DNA from: Mercurialis annua
Lineage: Eukaryota > Streptophyta > Magnoliopsida > Malpighiales > Euphorbiaceae
Direction: 5' to 3'
NCBI RefSeq assembly: GCF_937616625.2
Contig: NC_065571.1
Coordinates: 9,426,501 to 9,490,500 of the forward strand
Length of the DNA: 64,000 nucleotides
Positions 1 to 11,515 of this stretch are shown here, piece by piece; position 1 is the first letter of the stretch, and the number at the start of each line of letters is the position of its first letter. A program made the position numbers and the translations under genes. The notes beneath the pieces are model-generated. The model was given only the letters and a program-made list of their open reading frames with translations. It ran no database searches and had not been told where the DNA came from.

Positions 1-198
1 TTTCAGAATTGCAAATGAGCTTTCGCCTCTATTTCGTCGACTTTTCCATCTTTTGCACCAAAATGCTTCCGCGATGCTCCCAAGTATCTGAAATACTAAA
101 ATATGCAATAAGGCATTCAGAATACCATAAAAACATGACAAAACATAATAAAAGCATGCGGAAACGACACTCTAAATAGGAGTAAAATACTCCTATCA
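1..198 (-). repeat. 3' LTR (partial) of Athila-like gag-only element 1
   Basis: This segment repeats the sequence at about 4938-5135 in direct orientation and is the U3-side start of the LTR read on the minus strand. It begins (minus) with TGATAGGAGTATTTTACTCC at 198. The adjoining purine-rich tract GTGTGAGGAGGTT (minus, 199-212) is the polypurine tract. The rest of this LTR lies beyond the left edge of the window. Confidence 0.9.
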
Positions 199-2421
199 AA
201 CCTCCTCACACTAAATCTTTGCTTGTCCCCAAGCAAGAAATGAACTAAAGTAAAATACGATGTTAACTAATCATAGCGACCTTGAACAAGCATCAACAAA
301 CGAACTCCCAATCAACAATGACTCAAATGCAATCGTCTAATATCAACAACCGCTAATGATGCAAACAAATGATGAATGCAATTACAATGACATACTTCAA
401 TGGTAATTAGACAACACTTGCATTGGCTAAGGTTCTTGTTGAACAAATCAAGTCACTAAGATCATCTATGGGACATGCATGACTTGGTCAAGTGAGGGCA
501 ATCATGGCATAGCAAACATAGGCATCAATAAAAGCATATCAATTCTCACAAGATTCACTCTAACACACAAATGTTTGGGGTGCACAAATTTAGGCTCAAG
601 AATTCGCTAATTCACCATAGGCTTGATCTTAGTCCGATTCTCCACTACTTAGTTCGGTAATCAATCACTATCATATGGGCTTTTATTCGGGTTGTAACTT
701 GGCTAGGGGTTAAGGGGGTAGGTAAAGAGGTATAATTTGGCTACAAAAATTTGACTTGACAACTAAATCATTGATCACATTATTTGTATAACTTGGAATT
801 TTCTTGCACAATTGAACTTCATCTTCATTTTCATGCCTTTTATTCAACTTTCCTTTTGCTATTTTTCTTTGTTTTTCTATTTTTCTTGATCTTTTTTTTT
901 GTTCTTTTTTTCTTTTGCTTTTCTTTCTTTTCTTTAGGCACAAGTTTACTTCTTTTGCTCATGTTTTTCCTATTCTTCAAGCTAGACAAACTTCTTAATA
1001 ATTATGAGTCATTCAAGTCACATTTTTGGGGTATTTTAAAGGGGTAGATTGTTGAAAGGATGGTGTGTCAAAATGTGTTGGAAATTCAAAGAAATTGGTC
1101 TAAGGCTCAAAGGGGTGATCTAGTGGTAAGGGTAGGCTTTTTAAGTGATCTTAAGAAAAATGTTGATCCTAATGCCATAATCATTTAGCAATAGACACTC
1201 AACTATATAGTCTTAAATGGACACCGAGCAAGTTCTAGGAATGTAGTTACACAACACACAAGAAATGCATTTATGGCTCAATCATTTTTAGAAAAGAATG
1301 TGGTGTTATGCAATTTCTTGGTTCCTATGTTCTCATGCCAATCATGCCCACTTTTGTTCACAAATGACACAAAATTTTCAAAAATGGCACATCATGCATC
1401 CATATTTCAAAACAACTATCATGCTCACAATTGTTTTCACCAAAGAACATTTTCACCCAATTCCCATCAAACATGTCATATGAATAGCATTTCATTAAGC
1501 AAGCATCACTAGAAGTTGTCTAAACTAGAAAACGCATTCATGCCATTATTGACCGGGAGATGTCAAGAGTTGATAAATTTCCAAAATTCGCCAACAATCA
1601 CAAACATCCATTTCATTCACTGACAAGCTTAGAACAAAGATTTAGCGGAGGCGACTCGACAACGAAACCACTAAAACAACAAACAAACAAACTAAAGCAT
1701 AAAACAAGATAAATTTCAACTAAACGACATACAATTGACTAACCCTCCTCACACTATTTCGAACTTAGTCCCTAAGTAAGAAATATAAAAACAAAATTGT
1801 ATGAGTTGAGTTAGAGAAATGCAAATCTTGTTTAGTCGAACGCCGGAGGTTCTGCAGATGGTGTAGGGTGGTGGCCGGAATTTGACTTGAAGAAGCAGAA
1901 GTGTAGAGATGGCTTGAATTTGAAGGCTTGAGATGGAGCCACCTCATCTCTCCAAGTGAAATGTGTTTCTTTTTAATGGGCTTAGATCATGCCACCATTA
2001 CCATCCAAGTGCCTTAATGATGGACCAATAGGAAACTTTCAATTCCCCCTCTTAAGTTGAATTGCACGGATCGAGACATGCTTGGTTTTTGTGTTGCTCG
2101 ATCCGTGCACAAAGCTGAAAAGCATTCTGCTTCCTATTTCAGTGGTGCACGATCCGTGCAACTGAACTTAAGAGGCTTGCAAGGATCGTGCAATGCACAG
2201 ATTTGGGGATTCTGAATTTCTTGTTTTTCGCAACTCTCCTACACACCACAACCAAAACACACCGGCGTTATCTTGAACAAAAAACATAAAAATTAAACAC
2301 ATAAAAACATGAAATTAAAAGCTAACAACATAAGACTAAAGCTAAGAAATCGAACCTCTCGGGATTGCCTCCCGAGTGCGCTTTTGTTGGAGTCCAAAGC
2401 TAGACTCTTCGCGTAAGGTTG

Positions 2422-3336
2422 TTAAAAATACAACCTAACATGTGGAAGCCGTCTTGGTAGCATCTTCTCCCTCTTTTTCCTTGTTGGCTCCTTCAAATAC
2501 AACTCCAATAATATAGAGTATGCTTGTACTCTATAACAAAAAACATGAGGAGTATGAAGCATCTTCATATATTTGATATTATTTCCGTCATACTCGGAAT
2601 CAAACCCCTCCAAGAATGGATCTTTATAATCAAAGGATTTGTTGAATTCCTCGTAGAGTACCGTAATACCAAATTTCTCCTCACTTTCATCATTTACGCT
2701 CTTGGGACAAGTAAGTGGCTTGGAAATTGGAGCTTCAAGTTCAACATCCTCACACTTTTCTCTTTCAATCTCTATGTGAACCTTTGTGGGAGTATGTTCT
2801 ACTAAAGTATCATCATCTTTCAACTTTATGGCCATAGCATGTTGTATTGGAGTAGCTTCAATTTCGGCTAGTAATCCTTCTTGGTTTATCTCTTGCAAAT
2901 CACTAGCTAACCGAACAACTTGTATCTCTAGGTTATGAAGATGTGTAGATTGAATTTCATGATGTACCTCCATTCTATCTAACAACTCCATGATCTTGTC
3001 GATTTTAGTAGATTCGTCAATTATTTCATCTTGTTGAAAACCATGTGATTGTTGTGGTTCATTGCCAAAATTGAAATTGAGGTCCCATTGGTTTTGATGT
3101 GGGTGATAGCTTGAATCAAAGTTCAAGTTTTCATTGAAGTTCTCCCAATTGTTGTCCCAACCATAGTTCGGAGGGTTATGCCACCCCGGATCATACATGT
3201 CGGAATAAGGGTCACTAGCTTGCCATTGATCACCCACATAATTGATATGGTCATTCCAATTTGAATAGAGTGTAGGACACACGGCTCCGGTATGATTAAA
3301 ATCCCCACAAATCTCACAATTTGGATCCCAAGCCAT
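2422..3336 (-). CDS. Partial gag (CCHC zinc knuckle) ORF of gag-only LTR element 1
   Basis: The ORF encodes about 304 residues. It begins at the ATG of MAWDPNC, which matches the start of the related ORF at 40018. Near the N-terminus is a zinc knuckle, CEICGDFNHTGAVC (C-X2-C-X4-H-X4-C), the nucleic-acid-binding motif of retroviral-type nucleocapsid. An acidic, Asn/Trp-rich stretch follows (NFNENLNFDSSYHPHQNQWD), then a probable helical segment (KIDKIMELLDRMEVHHEIQS). In autonomous Athila/Tat elements this region lies between capsid and protease; both are missing here. It may bind element RNA in particles supplied by a helper, but that is inference. Conservation with the second copy (322 against 345 residues in the open frame, similar throughout) suggests the ORF is kept for a reason. 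Confidence 0.75.
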   Translation of the reverse strand: MAWDPNCEICGDFNHTGAVCPTLYSNWNDHINYVGDQWQASDPYSDMYDPGWHNPPNYGWDNNWENFNENLNFDSSYHPHQNQWDLNFNFGNEPQQSHGFQQDEIIDESTKIDKIMELLDRMEVHHEIQSTHLHNLEIQVVRLASDLQEINQEGLLAEIEATPIQHAMAIKLKDDDTLVEHTPTKVHIEIEREKCEDVELEAPISKPLTCPKSVNDESEEKFGITVLYEEFNKSFDYKDPFLEGFDSEYDGNNIKYMKMLHTPHVFCYRVQAYSILLELYLKEPTRKKREKMLPRRLPHVRLYF

Positions 3337-3540
3337 TACTCTTGCCCAAATATATTCACCATAAAAATAATATTGAAGATAAACCAACAACTACACAAAT
3401 TTCCTGCACAACCACGCAAACAAGAACACCAAGCGTAAACCACGAAAAAGAAAAAAAATGAACAATTAAAATAAAAAACAGAAAATAAGGCTAACTCGAC
3501 CGAATTTCAAAATACTTTCAATCAATTAAACGCAACCTCA

Positions 3541-3558
3541 TCCCCGGCAACGGCGCCA
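3541..3558 (-). promoter_or_regulatory. Primer-binding site (tRNA-Asp type)
   Basis: On the minus strand the 18-mer TGGCGCCGTTGCCGGGGA starts six bases after the LTR end. It is complementary to the 3' end of plant tRNA-Asp including CCA, as is usual for Athila elements. Position and spacing match the second copy (39807-39824) exactly. Confidence 0.9.
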
Positions 3559-3564
3559 AAAACT

Positions 3565-5135
3565 TGTTAGCGAAAACCGCAAGTGTACGGTGTCGCAACT
3601 AGTAATACTCGGTAAGACCGAGGTCGAATCCCACAAGGATGAGAGGTTTAAAGTGAGCGAAGTCGATCTTGAAATTCAATTCGGAAAGCAATAAATAAGG
3701 TAGAGGATTTGGAATTTGAACAATTAAAACATTAACTAAAGTAAACACAATTACTAAACAATTTAACTAGCAAAAATCAAAAAGCAAGCAATTGAATGAT
3801 TGAGATAAACTATGGATAAACGAGTTTGAGGGTTGATACTACGATTAACCAATTACTATCAAGGGGTCGGACTATGGCTTCTAAACGCGAACCGAGTTTT
3901 TTCTAAGTCGCAACTCCCGCTCTCTCGAGCCTCAAAGAGTTACAAAACCACAACTAATTAAGCTTAACCTACTCTCGTAGCACTAAACACAATTAGAGGC
4001 AATTAGCAATTAAACACAACTCATATGCCACCTAATTACTAACCCACTCTCATGGTGTTACTAATTAAGCATCTAATTAATTAATTCCAATTAATAAACC
4101 CTCTCTCAAGGTGAAAATTAATCTAGCAACAAATACTAGGTGATCAATCTAGAATAGGCATTAAGCAATTAATTAGAACACACAAGCCAAACCCTAACCC
4201 AATCTAGCAATTATTTCAACCATCATATCAACCCCCAAACAAGGAGGTTTAGCCAATCATACTAAACATCACATTAACTACTAAATAAAGAGAAATAAAA
4301 GATAAAAAATACTTACTTAGAAGAATAAGATTGAATTTAAGCACTTGCATTCAAAGATAAATCTTGTTCTTACAAAGCAATAAAAGCTTCCAAGCACCAA
4401 TAATGGTAGAACTATGGAGGCACAAAACACTAAACTATTCTACTCCTAAAAGATGACTAAAAGTGTGTAGAGAATAAGTGTTGTTGCATCATACCCTAAT
4501 TTGAAACATAAAGTAGTACTTATAGTGTTCTCAAAAAGGGAAATAAAAACATCCTACAAAAGAGTGTTGGGCCAAAAGAGAAAGTGTGCATAAGCCTTGT
4601 CCTTTTCTTCAGATTTTCGATTCTAACTTTAAGCCTTTGCACGAATCGTGCAAACCAACTTAACATGGGTGCACGGATCGTGCAATATCTCTGGGAACAA
4701 TCTGCTTCTGCTCTACTTATGCACGATTCGTGCAAGGTGTTGCACGATTCGTGCAACCCTCAGCCTCCACAACCTTGAACTTCAAAACTTCATAACTCGG
4801 TGTAGAAATGTCCAAATGAGTTGGTTCTTGAACCATTGGAAAGATTAGGATGTCTACTTTAACTCTTATGAAGAACAAAAACTCATTAGAGACCTCTAAC
4901 CGATCCAAATTGGTCAAATAGTGCAGAGGGGTCAGCTTTTCAGAATTGCAAATGAGCTTTCGCCTCTATTTCGTCGACTTTTCCATCTTTTGCACCAAAA
5001 TGCTTCCGCGATGCTCCCAAGTATCTGAAATACTAAAATATGCAATAAGGCATTCAGAATACCATAAAAACATGACAAAACATAATAAAAGCATGCGGAA
5101 ACGACACTCTAAATAGGAGTAAAATACTCTTATCA
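3565..5135 (-). repeat. 5' LTR of Athila-like element 1
   Basis: This is a 1571-bp LTR starting (minus) TGATAAGAG and ending GCTAACA, bounded by TG..CA, with the primer-binding site next to its inner edge. Its U3/R part holds repeated short palindromes of the type GCACGATTCGTGC (about 4640-4760). The first base differences from the 3' LTR (TGATAAG against TGATAGG) show that the two LTRs are not perfectly identical. Confidence 0.88.
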
Positions 5136-6361
5136 TATGTTGCTCCAGCATTTTTCAGGCCGAAAGGCATTGCCGTGTAGCAGTAAGTTCCTCCCTCCGT
5201 GATGAATGAAGTCTTTTCTTGGTCTTGCTCCTTCATCTGAATTTGGTGGTAGCCTTGAGCTGCGTCGGCTAGGCTATACATCGCGTGTCCAGCAGTAGAG
5301 TCCACGAGTTGATCGATATCTGGGATAGGGTAGCTATCTTTAGGACACGCTTTGTTTAGATCGGTGTAATCCACACACATTCTATTTTTTCCGTTGGCTT
5401 TCTTTACGATCACTACGTTAGCTACCCATTCGGGGTAGTGGACTTCTCGTATGAATCCTGCTTTCTCCAGTTTTTCTACTTCTTCAGCGATTATTTTCTG
5501 TTTTTCTTCCGAGAACTTCCTTTTCTTTTGCTTCACTGGGTTCGCCGCTTCTGCTACATTTAGGTCATGAGTAATGACTTGGGGGTCTATTTCGACTATT
5601 TCTGATGCGTTAGCAGCGAAGGTTTTGACGTTGTTTTTCAGCATGGCCGTGATTTCGCTTTCGATCTTTGGGTTCATATTTGCGCCGAGATTTACTCTTT
5701 TCTCCTCGTCGAGTTGGAGTTTCTTTGTTTCGCCTTCTGGTGCTGTTTCTTTTTCTTCGATGTCGTGATTAAGGATTTCTTCTATTGCCATTGCTTCGCC
5801 TGATTCTTTTATTGCTTGCTCGTAGCACTTTTTTGCCTCGGCTCGGTTTCCTTGTATCGTGATAATTCCTTGTTTCGTCGGTATCTTCATGGTTAGTGCC
5901 TTTATGCTTGTCACGGCAGCTGAGTCGTGGAGGAATGGTCTCCCCAGTATTGCGTTGTATGGCAGGTCGATTTCTACGACGCTAAACCGTGTAGGTAATT
6001 CCTCGCTTTTCCTTGTCCTTCCTAGCTTGACGTCGAGAGTAATTGTTCCGTTGGGCTTAATTGGCAAGCCCCCAAATCCTACCACAGGCGTGGCATTTCT
6101 TTTTAGTTCCGCTAGGTCTCCTCCTAGGCTTTCGTAGGCCTTTTTTGTTATTAGGTTTATTGCGCTTCCTTCATCGATCAGGATTCTCTCAACGTTCCAG
6201 TGTTCGCTGATCATGGCCACTACCAGAGCTTCGTTGTGCTCTTCAGCTATTCTCCCGAAGTCCTCCCCGTCAAAAGTTACTGGAGGAGGAGTTGAGAGTT
6301 CTGTTGCTTTTCGTTTTCTCTGTGACGTTTGGTCCTTCAGGTTTACTCTTTCAGAAGTCAT
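5136..6361 (-). pseudogene. Gag-less Tat-type gypsy pol, copy 1 (PR-RT, interrupted)
   Basis: This is the 5' part of a polyprotein ORF that starts at ATG 6361 (MTSERVNLKDQ) and passes directly into an aspartic protease (ILIDEGSAINLIT, about residue 60) and then reverse transcriptase (VDYTDLNKACPKDSYP, FGLKNAGATY). The reading frame is cut at 5136-5140, just before the YVDD catalytic box, by Athila-like element 1. The remainder would lie beyond the left end of the window. No gag or capsid domain precedes the protease. The same gag-less fusion, with the same first residues, is seen in the copy at 47332-50700, so it is a family trait and not damage to this copy. About 408 codons are left and no stop occurs before the insertion. 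Confidence 0.85.
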
Positions 6362-6445
6362 CTTCTTCAATGAGATTTGTATTCGAGTTCAGAAAAGCTC
6401 CTTCTTTTGAAGTTTAGTTAAGCTTTTCCCACAGACGGCGCCAAT
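6362..6445 (-). other. Leader and primer-binding site of Tat copy 1
   Basis: The short untranslated leader between LTR and ATG is almost identical to the leaders of the copies at 50701-50784 and 54200-54283. The primer-binding site (minus) is ATTGGCGCCGTCTGTGGGAA, directly after the LTR. I do not assign the primer tRNA. Confidence 0.8.
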
Positions 6446-7001
6446 TGATGGAGTCTGCCTTCTGAACCGGTGAGTGAACCTGCAAAACAGGGTAGAAGCT
6501 AACCGGACGGTGGTTGTCCGATTAACTCTCCGATGCTAAAGTCAGTCTAGAGCTTTGAGCAGCGTTTTGAGTATATGAATGTAATTGTGATTCTAGGCAT
6601 ACCTCGTGCTCCTTTTATAGTAGTCGAATATACCTAGCAGAGTTGTATTAGGCAGGTGAATCCTACTTTGTAGGGATTCGGCCGTATCGTAGAGATTCTC
6701 CTGATTTGTCGGGATCTACCTTAATCTGATAAGAGTCCTATTTAGGAACGTCTTCCTAAATAGTCTTATCTTCCTAAAGTAGAGCTTATCCTTCCATATG
6801 TAGTGTTTGTGTCCAAATAGGACAAGATTTCCATATTTAGTCGTTTACCCGAATCCCGGGCCTGACGCGCTCTTGGCGGATCATGTGGGATTCGGTCTTT
6901 ATTAGCGTGTTACCGAATCTTAGAGATTCGGCATCTCCTTCATACCTTTTCGGTCTTCAGGGGGAGTCCGGTGTCACCTGAGAGTAGATCTCCTGCAACT
7001 C
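6446..7001 (-). repeat. Truncated LTR of Tat copy 1
   Basis: It matches the 593-bp LTRs at 50785-51377, 53607-54199 and 59836-60428, but its outer (minus-strand 5') 37 or so bases are missing. Homology stops at CTGCAACTC (7001), where foldback sequence begins. It carries the LTR TATA motif (CTTTTATAG around 6614-6622). It is slightly diverged from the young copy, so this is an older insertion. Confidence 0.85.
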
Positions 7002-7727
7002 CTCTCCCCATTCTCACTCAAAAGAGTGAGATACACTCTCCAGTTTTCAAGGTGGTATTTTTTTCCAAGATGGTTTTTAATAAAAAAAAAAAGGTTTAAA
7101 ATAGTCCTAATATTTGTTAAACATTTTAAATTAATACCTAATAATTTAAAAAAAAACAATGTAATTCTTTTAATTTAAAATTTAAAATAACAAATAAACC
7201 TCTTAAAATTTATATATATAACAAATTAACACCCAAATTTTATACATATAACGAATTTACTCCAAAATTTTATATTTTTTAACAAAAAAATAAAAAAAAA
7301 TTAATTTTCTTTTTAATTTAAAACAGACCCGTGGGTCATCAGACCCACAGGTCTATTCATCAAATTGATAAATAATTTGTTTTTTCATTAATTGTTCATC
7401 AAATTGATGAACAATCCCACAGGTCTGTTCATCTTTTTTTTCAAGAAGATGATTTTTTTTTGAAAAAAAATGAACAGACCCAGACGGGTCTTTTCATCTC
7501 GCCCCTCGTTAAAAAGGAGCGGATCTGCTCCTCATTTTGGCGAGGAGCAAATCTACTCCTCGTCTGAGGAGTAAATAGAAATTCACTCTCCAATTAAGGT
7601 GTCATGTCAGTATAGGGGTGTTTTTGTACTGTTTTACCAAGTTTAATGTAAAAGTGATCCGATTTTTTTAATTTGGACGTTTTTGATACTTTATCCCAAA
7701 TAAAAGGGGTAAAGTGGTTCTTTGTTC
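7002..7727. mobile_element. Foldback element A (left end missing)
   Basis: The right end, read as reverse complement, starts GAACAAAGAACCACTTTACC. This matches the terminal inverted repeat of foldback element D (GAACAAAGGATCAATTCACC). Its subterminal left part (CTCTCCCCATTCTCACTC, then ACACTCTCCA) also matches D. The outer left TIR is lost at the junction with the gypsy LTR. The core (7325-7570) is an array of short inverted units: CAGACCC/GGGTCTG, TTCATC/GATGAA and GGAGC/GCTCC. No coding capacity was seen. Confidence 0.65.
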
Positions 7728-8743
7728 ATTTTAAAATATAACCACTAGATATGGAGTAAGTAAGAAGAATAATAAACTTTGTTGATTTTTTGAAGTGACA
7801 TTAAATTCAGAAAAGTAAAAATTGACATTTGAAAATGAATAGTAAATTGTCATTTTCATTTGAAAATTTATGTGGGTGAACAGTTTTCAAAATGGAAAAG
7901 TTAAGCAATGACCATCAATTTCAAGCTGACTAATGATGTGCATTGAACAAAAGTATATGGAGTTTAGTCCACAAATGTGACTATAATTTTTTTTTTTATA
8001 TGTAATAAAAAAAAGTGCATTTGGGAGGATTTAAGTATACAATTTAACAGTTCGTTGTCCAATACTTATATCATTTAAATTATTTATTCTGTTTAACAAA
8101 ATGTATGTAATTTTTTTAAATAAATTATAAAAACAATAATGAAATTTTTTTATTCTATTTTACTAAAAATGTCCTTAGAAATAACATTTAGAGGAATAGT
8201 TATTAATCTAAAAAAATTACTCTCTAGTGTATAATGTTTATCGCATTTGACCATTCATATATATTAAAAAACTAATAAATATAATTTAATTAGTTTATAA
8301 TTTTACTAAAATAACCATATTAATTACTACTACTATTTTATATTTGATTTGTTCTATTAACTATAATAAATTATTTTATTGTTAAAAATAAATTTGAAAA
8401 AATAGCTGTTATTATTTTTTTAAAATTTTAAAGTGATAAATATTATCTATCAATTTTTTTAAAATACAATAAATATTATGGATTAAAGGAGTCATATAAA
8501 ATAATATTAAAAATATAAAATAAACCTTTTAAATGAAACATGTAAAATTAAATGTCTTTTCAAGGGTATCCTTTTCAGCTCATGGCATGGTTGACCCGAC
8601 ATTAGCTCCAATAATCAATAATTTAATATCATTACCAATAATCAATAATTTCAAATGTTTATTCCAATGTTTGCTTTTACAATTTTCAAATGTTTCTAGA
8701 GGATGATATGTTCACTGTGGTCCACTGAAGGGGAAAAAACATA
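7728..8743. other. AT-rich intergenic DNA
   Basis: No ORF or clear element is visible. A short stretch near 8585-8610 (GTTGACCCGACATTAGCTCC) resembles 22195-22220 (GGATGACCCGGCATTAGTTC), which hints at an old duplication or shared repeat. Confidence 0.5.
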
Positions 8744-9005
8744 CTCTCTCCAATTTTTTTTTAAGTGTCACTTTACACAAATGTATTTTTTCATCAATAG
8801 TTGTCCATTTAAAAATTTAAGATGATTTTAATTTTAATTTTCCAAATTTACCTATGCCTAATAAATGACTTTATATTTTACTTTAGAAAGCATTTATTAA
8901 CTAATGGGATTATATTAGTATTTTTCTTTGTAATTTAAGGCAAAATAAGCATTGTCTTGGTATGTATAATTTTTTCTAGATGGACAACTAAAAAAATGGA
9001 GGGAG
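8744..9005. mobile_element. Stowaway-like MITE 1
   Basis: This 262-bp element has ends CTCTCTCCAATTTTTTTT and (reverse complement) CTCCCTCCATTTTTTTAG, flanked by TA on both sides (8742-8743, 9006-9007). These are hallmarks of Stowaway/Tc1-mariner MITEs. It is non-coding and has the same length as the copy at 21750-22011. Confidence 0.85.
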
Positions 9006-9018
9006 TAATTTTTTTTAA

Positions 9019-10126
9019 GGGTTAATTACTTAAATCTCACCCACATTAAAAAAAAAAATTATTTATAATCTTAGAAAAAAAAACGTTTGTATTTTTTTTG
9101 GATTTTCATGTTTATCTCTACCCAAAGAGTTAAATCGACATGTTTTCATTTAAAAAAAATTAAAATAATCTTTCCTTTTTGGTCTATAGTCTAATTAAAC
9201 GTTATCGGTCTACAGGCTAATTAAAGGTTAGAGAGATTCTTAGGTAGACTCATTCTACCACGTCATCAGTAGACTAGCCTATCATATTATGACACATCAT
9301 TAAAATAGTGGCACTATCGTAATTTTGTTTATTACTTATTTACACTTTTGAATAGTAATTTACGATAGTGCCATTATTTTAATGATGTGTCATAATGTGA
9401 TAGGTTTAGTCTATAGATGACATGGTGGACCGAGTCTACCTAAAAATTTCTCTAAAAGTTAATGTTATTAATTGTAAAAGAACACCTTCTTCCTCAAAAT
9501 AATCCAGTAAAAAATATTTTTTATTTAATTTATATTAATTATCAAATATATTTTAAAATTAAAATCGTAAAATTATTTTTTCAAAAAAAACAATAATCAG
9601 CGGATCCGCCGCCGTTGTCCTCTTTGCATGGAAGAAGAAGCAGATCGGATCTGCTTCCATGGAAGGAGAACGAGATCGTCCTTCCCTCCAGGGAAGGACG
9701 AACAAGACCTGGTTCTTCATTCCATGGAAGGAAGGACCAAACCTGCTCCTCCTTCCATGGAAGGAGGGTAAGTCTACTCCTCATTCTGTAGAAGGAGGAC
9801 GAGGACGGGTCTGAGAAATATGCCTAGTGGCGATTTTTTAATTTATGAAAATTTTTAATAAAATTTTAAAATTTTTAGGATTTATTTGAATTTTTTAAAA
9901 TTGAAGGTTTTGTTTGTACTTTTTCAAATAGATAAAAATATGATTTAACCCTTTCATTTAGTTGTTTTTAATGATTTCATCCTTAAATTAATTATATTGT
10001 CAAAAAATTTAATTTTGGGGTAGACGTGAAACATGAAAATCCAAAAGAGAATACAATCGGTTGTTTTCTTACGTCCTGGTATAAACGAAAAAAAATCAAC
10101 GTGTGTGGTTTTTAAGTAGTTAGACC
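9019..10126. mobile_element. Foldback element B with palindromic core
   Basis: Long imperfect inverted arms: the left has GGTTAATTACTTAAA and TTGGATTTTCATGTTT, and the right carries their reverse complements (TTTAAGTAGTTAGACC, AAACATGAAAATCCAA). The core (9595-9810) is an array of related short palindromes built on CCATGGAAGGAG/CTCCTTCCATGG. A smaller MITE (9231-9452) is nested in the left arm. No clean target duplication is resolvable in the A/T-rich flanks. Non-coding; open frames across the core are by-products of the repeats. Confidence 0.7.
9231..9452. mobile_element. Nested 222-bp MITE with near-complete inverted arms
   Basis: The ends GAGAGATTCTTAGGTAGACT and (reverse complement) GAGAAATTTTTAGGTAGACT open arms of about 90 bp that pair almost fully around a 35-bp spacer (9326-9360). 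It is flanked by TA (9229-9230, 9453-9454), which suggests a Tc1/mariner-type element. Such an RNA would fold into a long hairpin. Confidence 0.75.
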
Positions 10127-10224
10127 TTTAAAAAAAGAAAAATTGACCTCTAATCAACGATATACTAAATAGCAAACCTAGATTCATGATTCATCGCATC
10201 TGAGTTTTAATTCCTTGACTGATT

Positions 10225-11240
10225 TGCAATTTGAGCTGCTAATATTGCCGTTTAGAGAGGAGGAGATCTATCGGCAATGCTTTCTTGTGGTTCCCATAAA
10301 GCTCCCGGTCCGGACAATTTCAATTTTTATTTTTATCCTCGGGCTTAGGATTACCTTAAAAATGATATTTTGAATTTTTTTTCCTTTTTCTGTTATAGCA
10401 GCTTACGAAAAGGGTTAAATACTTCGTTTATTGTTTTTGATTTCGATGGTAGCAGGCTCTTTTGGTATGAAAGACTGCAGACCTATAAGTTTGATAAACA
10501 ACACATATATATAAGCTTCTCTCCAAAGTCCTCTCTTTGAGACTTGCTCCGTTATTTTCGTCCATTATCTCCGATAATCAGAACGCTTTCATCAAGGGTC
10601 AAAGCATTTCTGACTGCTTTTTGCGAATGAATTTCTTCATTTGGCGACTCAAAGAAAATATAAGTTACTATTCATTAAACTTGATTTTCATAATGCTTTC
10701 GATAGTATAGATTGAAACTATATTTTTTCTATTATGCGTGTGATGCACTTTCCTTATTGTTGGTTATAAAGGATATGTAATTGATTGTTAACAACGTCAT
10801 GCTCAATTCTTGTGAATGGTAGCCCAATTGATCCTTTTATTTTGAACTGTGGCGTCCGCCAAGGTGACCCAATTTTTCAATTTTTATTTAATTGTTTTTT
10901 TGCCATGAAAGGTTTGAGTTGTATTATCAATAGAGGGAAAGTATGAGCTTAATTGAAAGGTTTACTTTTTGTGAAAATACAGATTCTATCTCTGAGCTTC
11001 AATTTGCCGACGACACGTTGTTATTTGTTTCGCTAGACTTTAAAAAGCTAAAGAACTTAACTCGGATTCTGAAGTGTTTGGAGTTAATTTCGGGTCTACT
11101 AATCAACTTTCATAAAAGTTCTTTGATGGGTGTTAATGTTAACCATCTTGATCTAGTTTATACCTCAAATATTGTTATCTGCTATTGGGCTCCCTTTTGA
11201 AAAAATATATTTGGGGCTTCCTCTAGCAAACTGGAGCATT
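10225..11240 (+). pseudogene. LINE (L1-like) reverse transcriptase remnant
   Basis: Frame-broken pieces of an L1-type RT appear in order on the plus strand: KAPGPDNFNF (about 10300), an AFIKGQSISDC-like stretch (about 10580-10620), GVRQGDP (about 10850-10870) and the catalytic LQFADDTLLF (about 11000-11035). They are followed by a conserved helical part (LISGLLINFHKSSLMG). Several frameshifts and stops separate these motifs, so the copy is dead. The endonuclease domain is absent. Confidence 0.75.
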
Positions 11241-11251
11241 ACGACTAGTGT

Positions 11252-11515
11252 TGGTCATTTACCGCAAGCATACGTTATCGCAACGCGTAATAGAGTGGAC
11301 TAATAGTCTGCGTTGTCAAACCCACAGAGACAATATTATTTAATGAGAATATTTTGATTAAGTCTTTCATTCGGATAGCATAAAACAATAGAGGTTTTTG
11401 TAAACACTTAAACAAGTAATAACAAATCAATCAAAACCAACTAAGCAATCAACATTTCACGAAAACACTAAATTGGCAATTAGAACGGAAATAACATAAG
11501 CAATAAAATGGGTAA
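11252..11515 (-). repeat. Probable LTR fragment (Athila-like)
   Basis: Starting TGTTGGTCATTTACCGCAAG, this stretch resembles the inner LTR edge at 3565 (TGTTAGCGAAAACCGCAAG) and continues with the same kind of phrase (AATAATAGTCTGCG.. CCCACAGAGACAA). No primer-binding site or second LTR is next to it, so it is a partial LTR caught between two LINE remnants. Confidence 0.45.

Larger units (their letters stand above)
1..5135 (-). mobile_element. Athila-like non-autonomous LTR retrotransposon, copy 1
   Basis: The element reads on the minus strand: complete 5' LTR 3565-5135 (1571 bp), primer-binding site 3541-3558, one ORF (3336-2422), a long non-coding 3' part (about 200-2420) and the start of the 3' LTR (1-198). 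It has no protease, RT, RNase H or integrase, so it must depend on another element. It is inserted in the RT region of a Tat-type gypsy element. The 5-bp TATGT at 5136-5140 is the likely target duplication, but its partner is outside the window. It is related to but clearly distinct from the element at 38249-44376: only LTR ends, primer site and ORF are alike. The non-coding part holds short palindromes such as TGCACGATCCGTGCA-like repeats around 2065-2200. Confidence 0.88.

Noticed and set aside
784..1047. Phe/Leu-rich frame resembling a membrane protein
   Set aside because: It comes from a T-rich low-complexity tract in the 3' part of the LTR element; the opposite strand gives a Lys-rich frame over the same bases.
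5054..5135. C-terminal extension of pol copy 1 into the LTR
   Set aside because: This is read-through into the inserted Athila-like LTR; the true pol frame is cut at 5136-5140.
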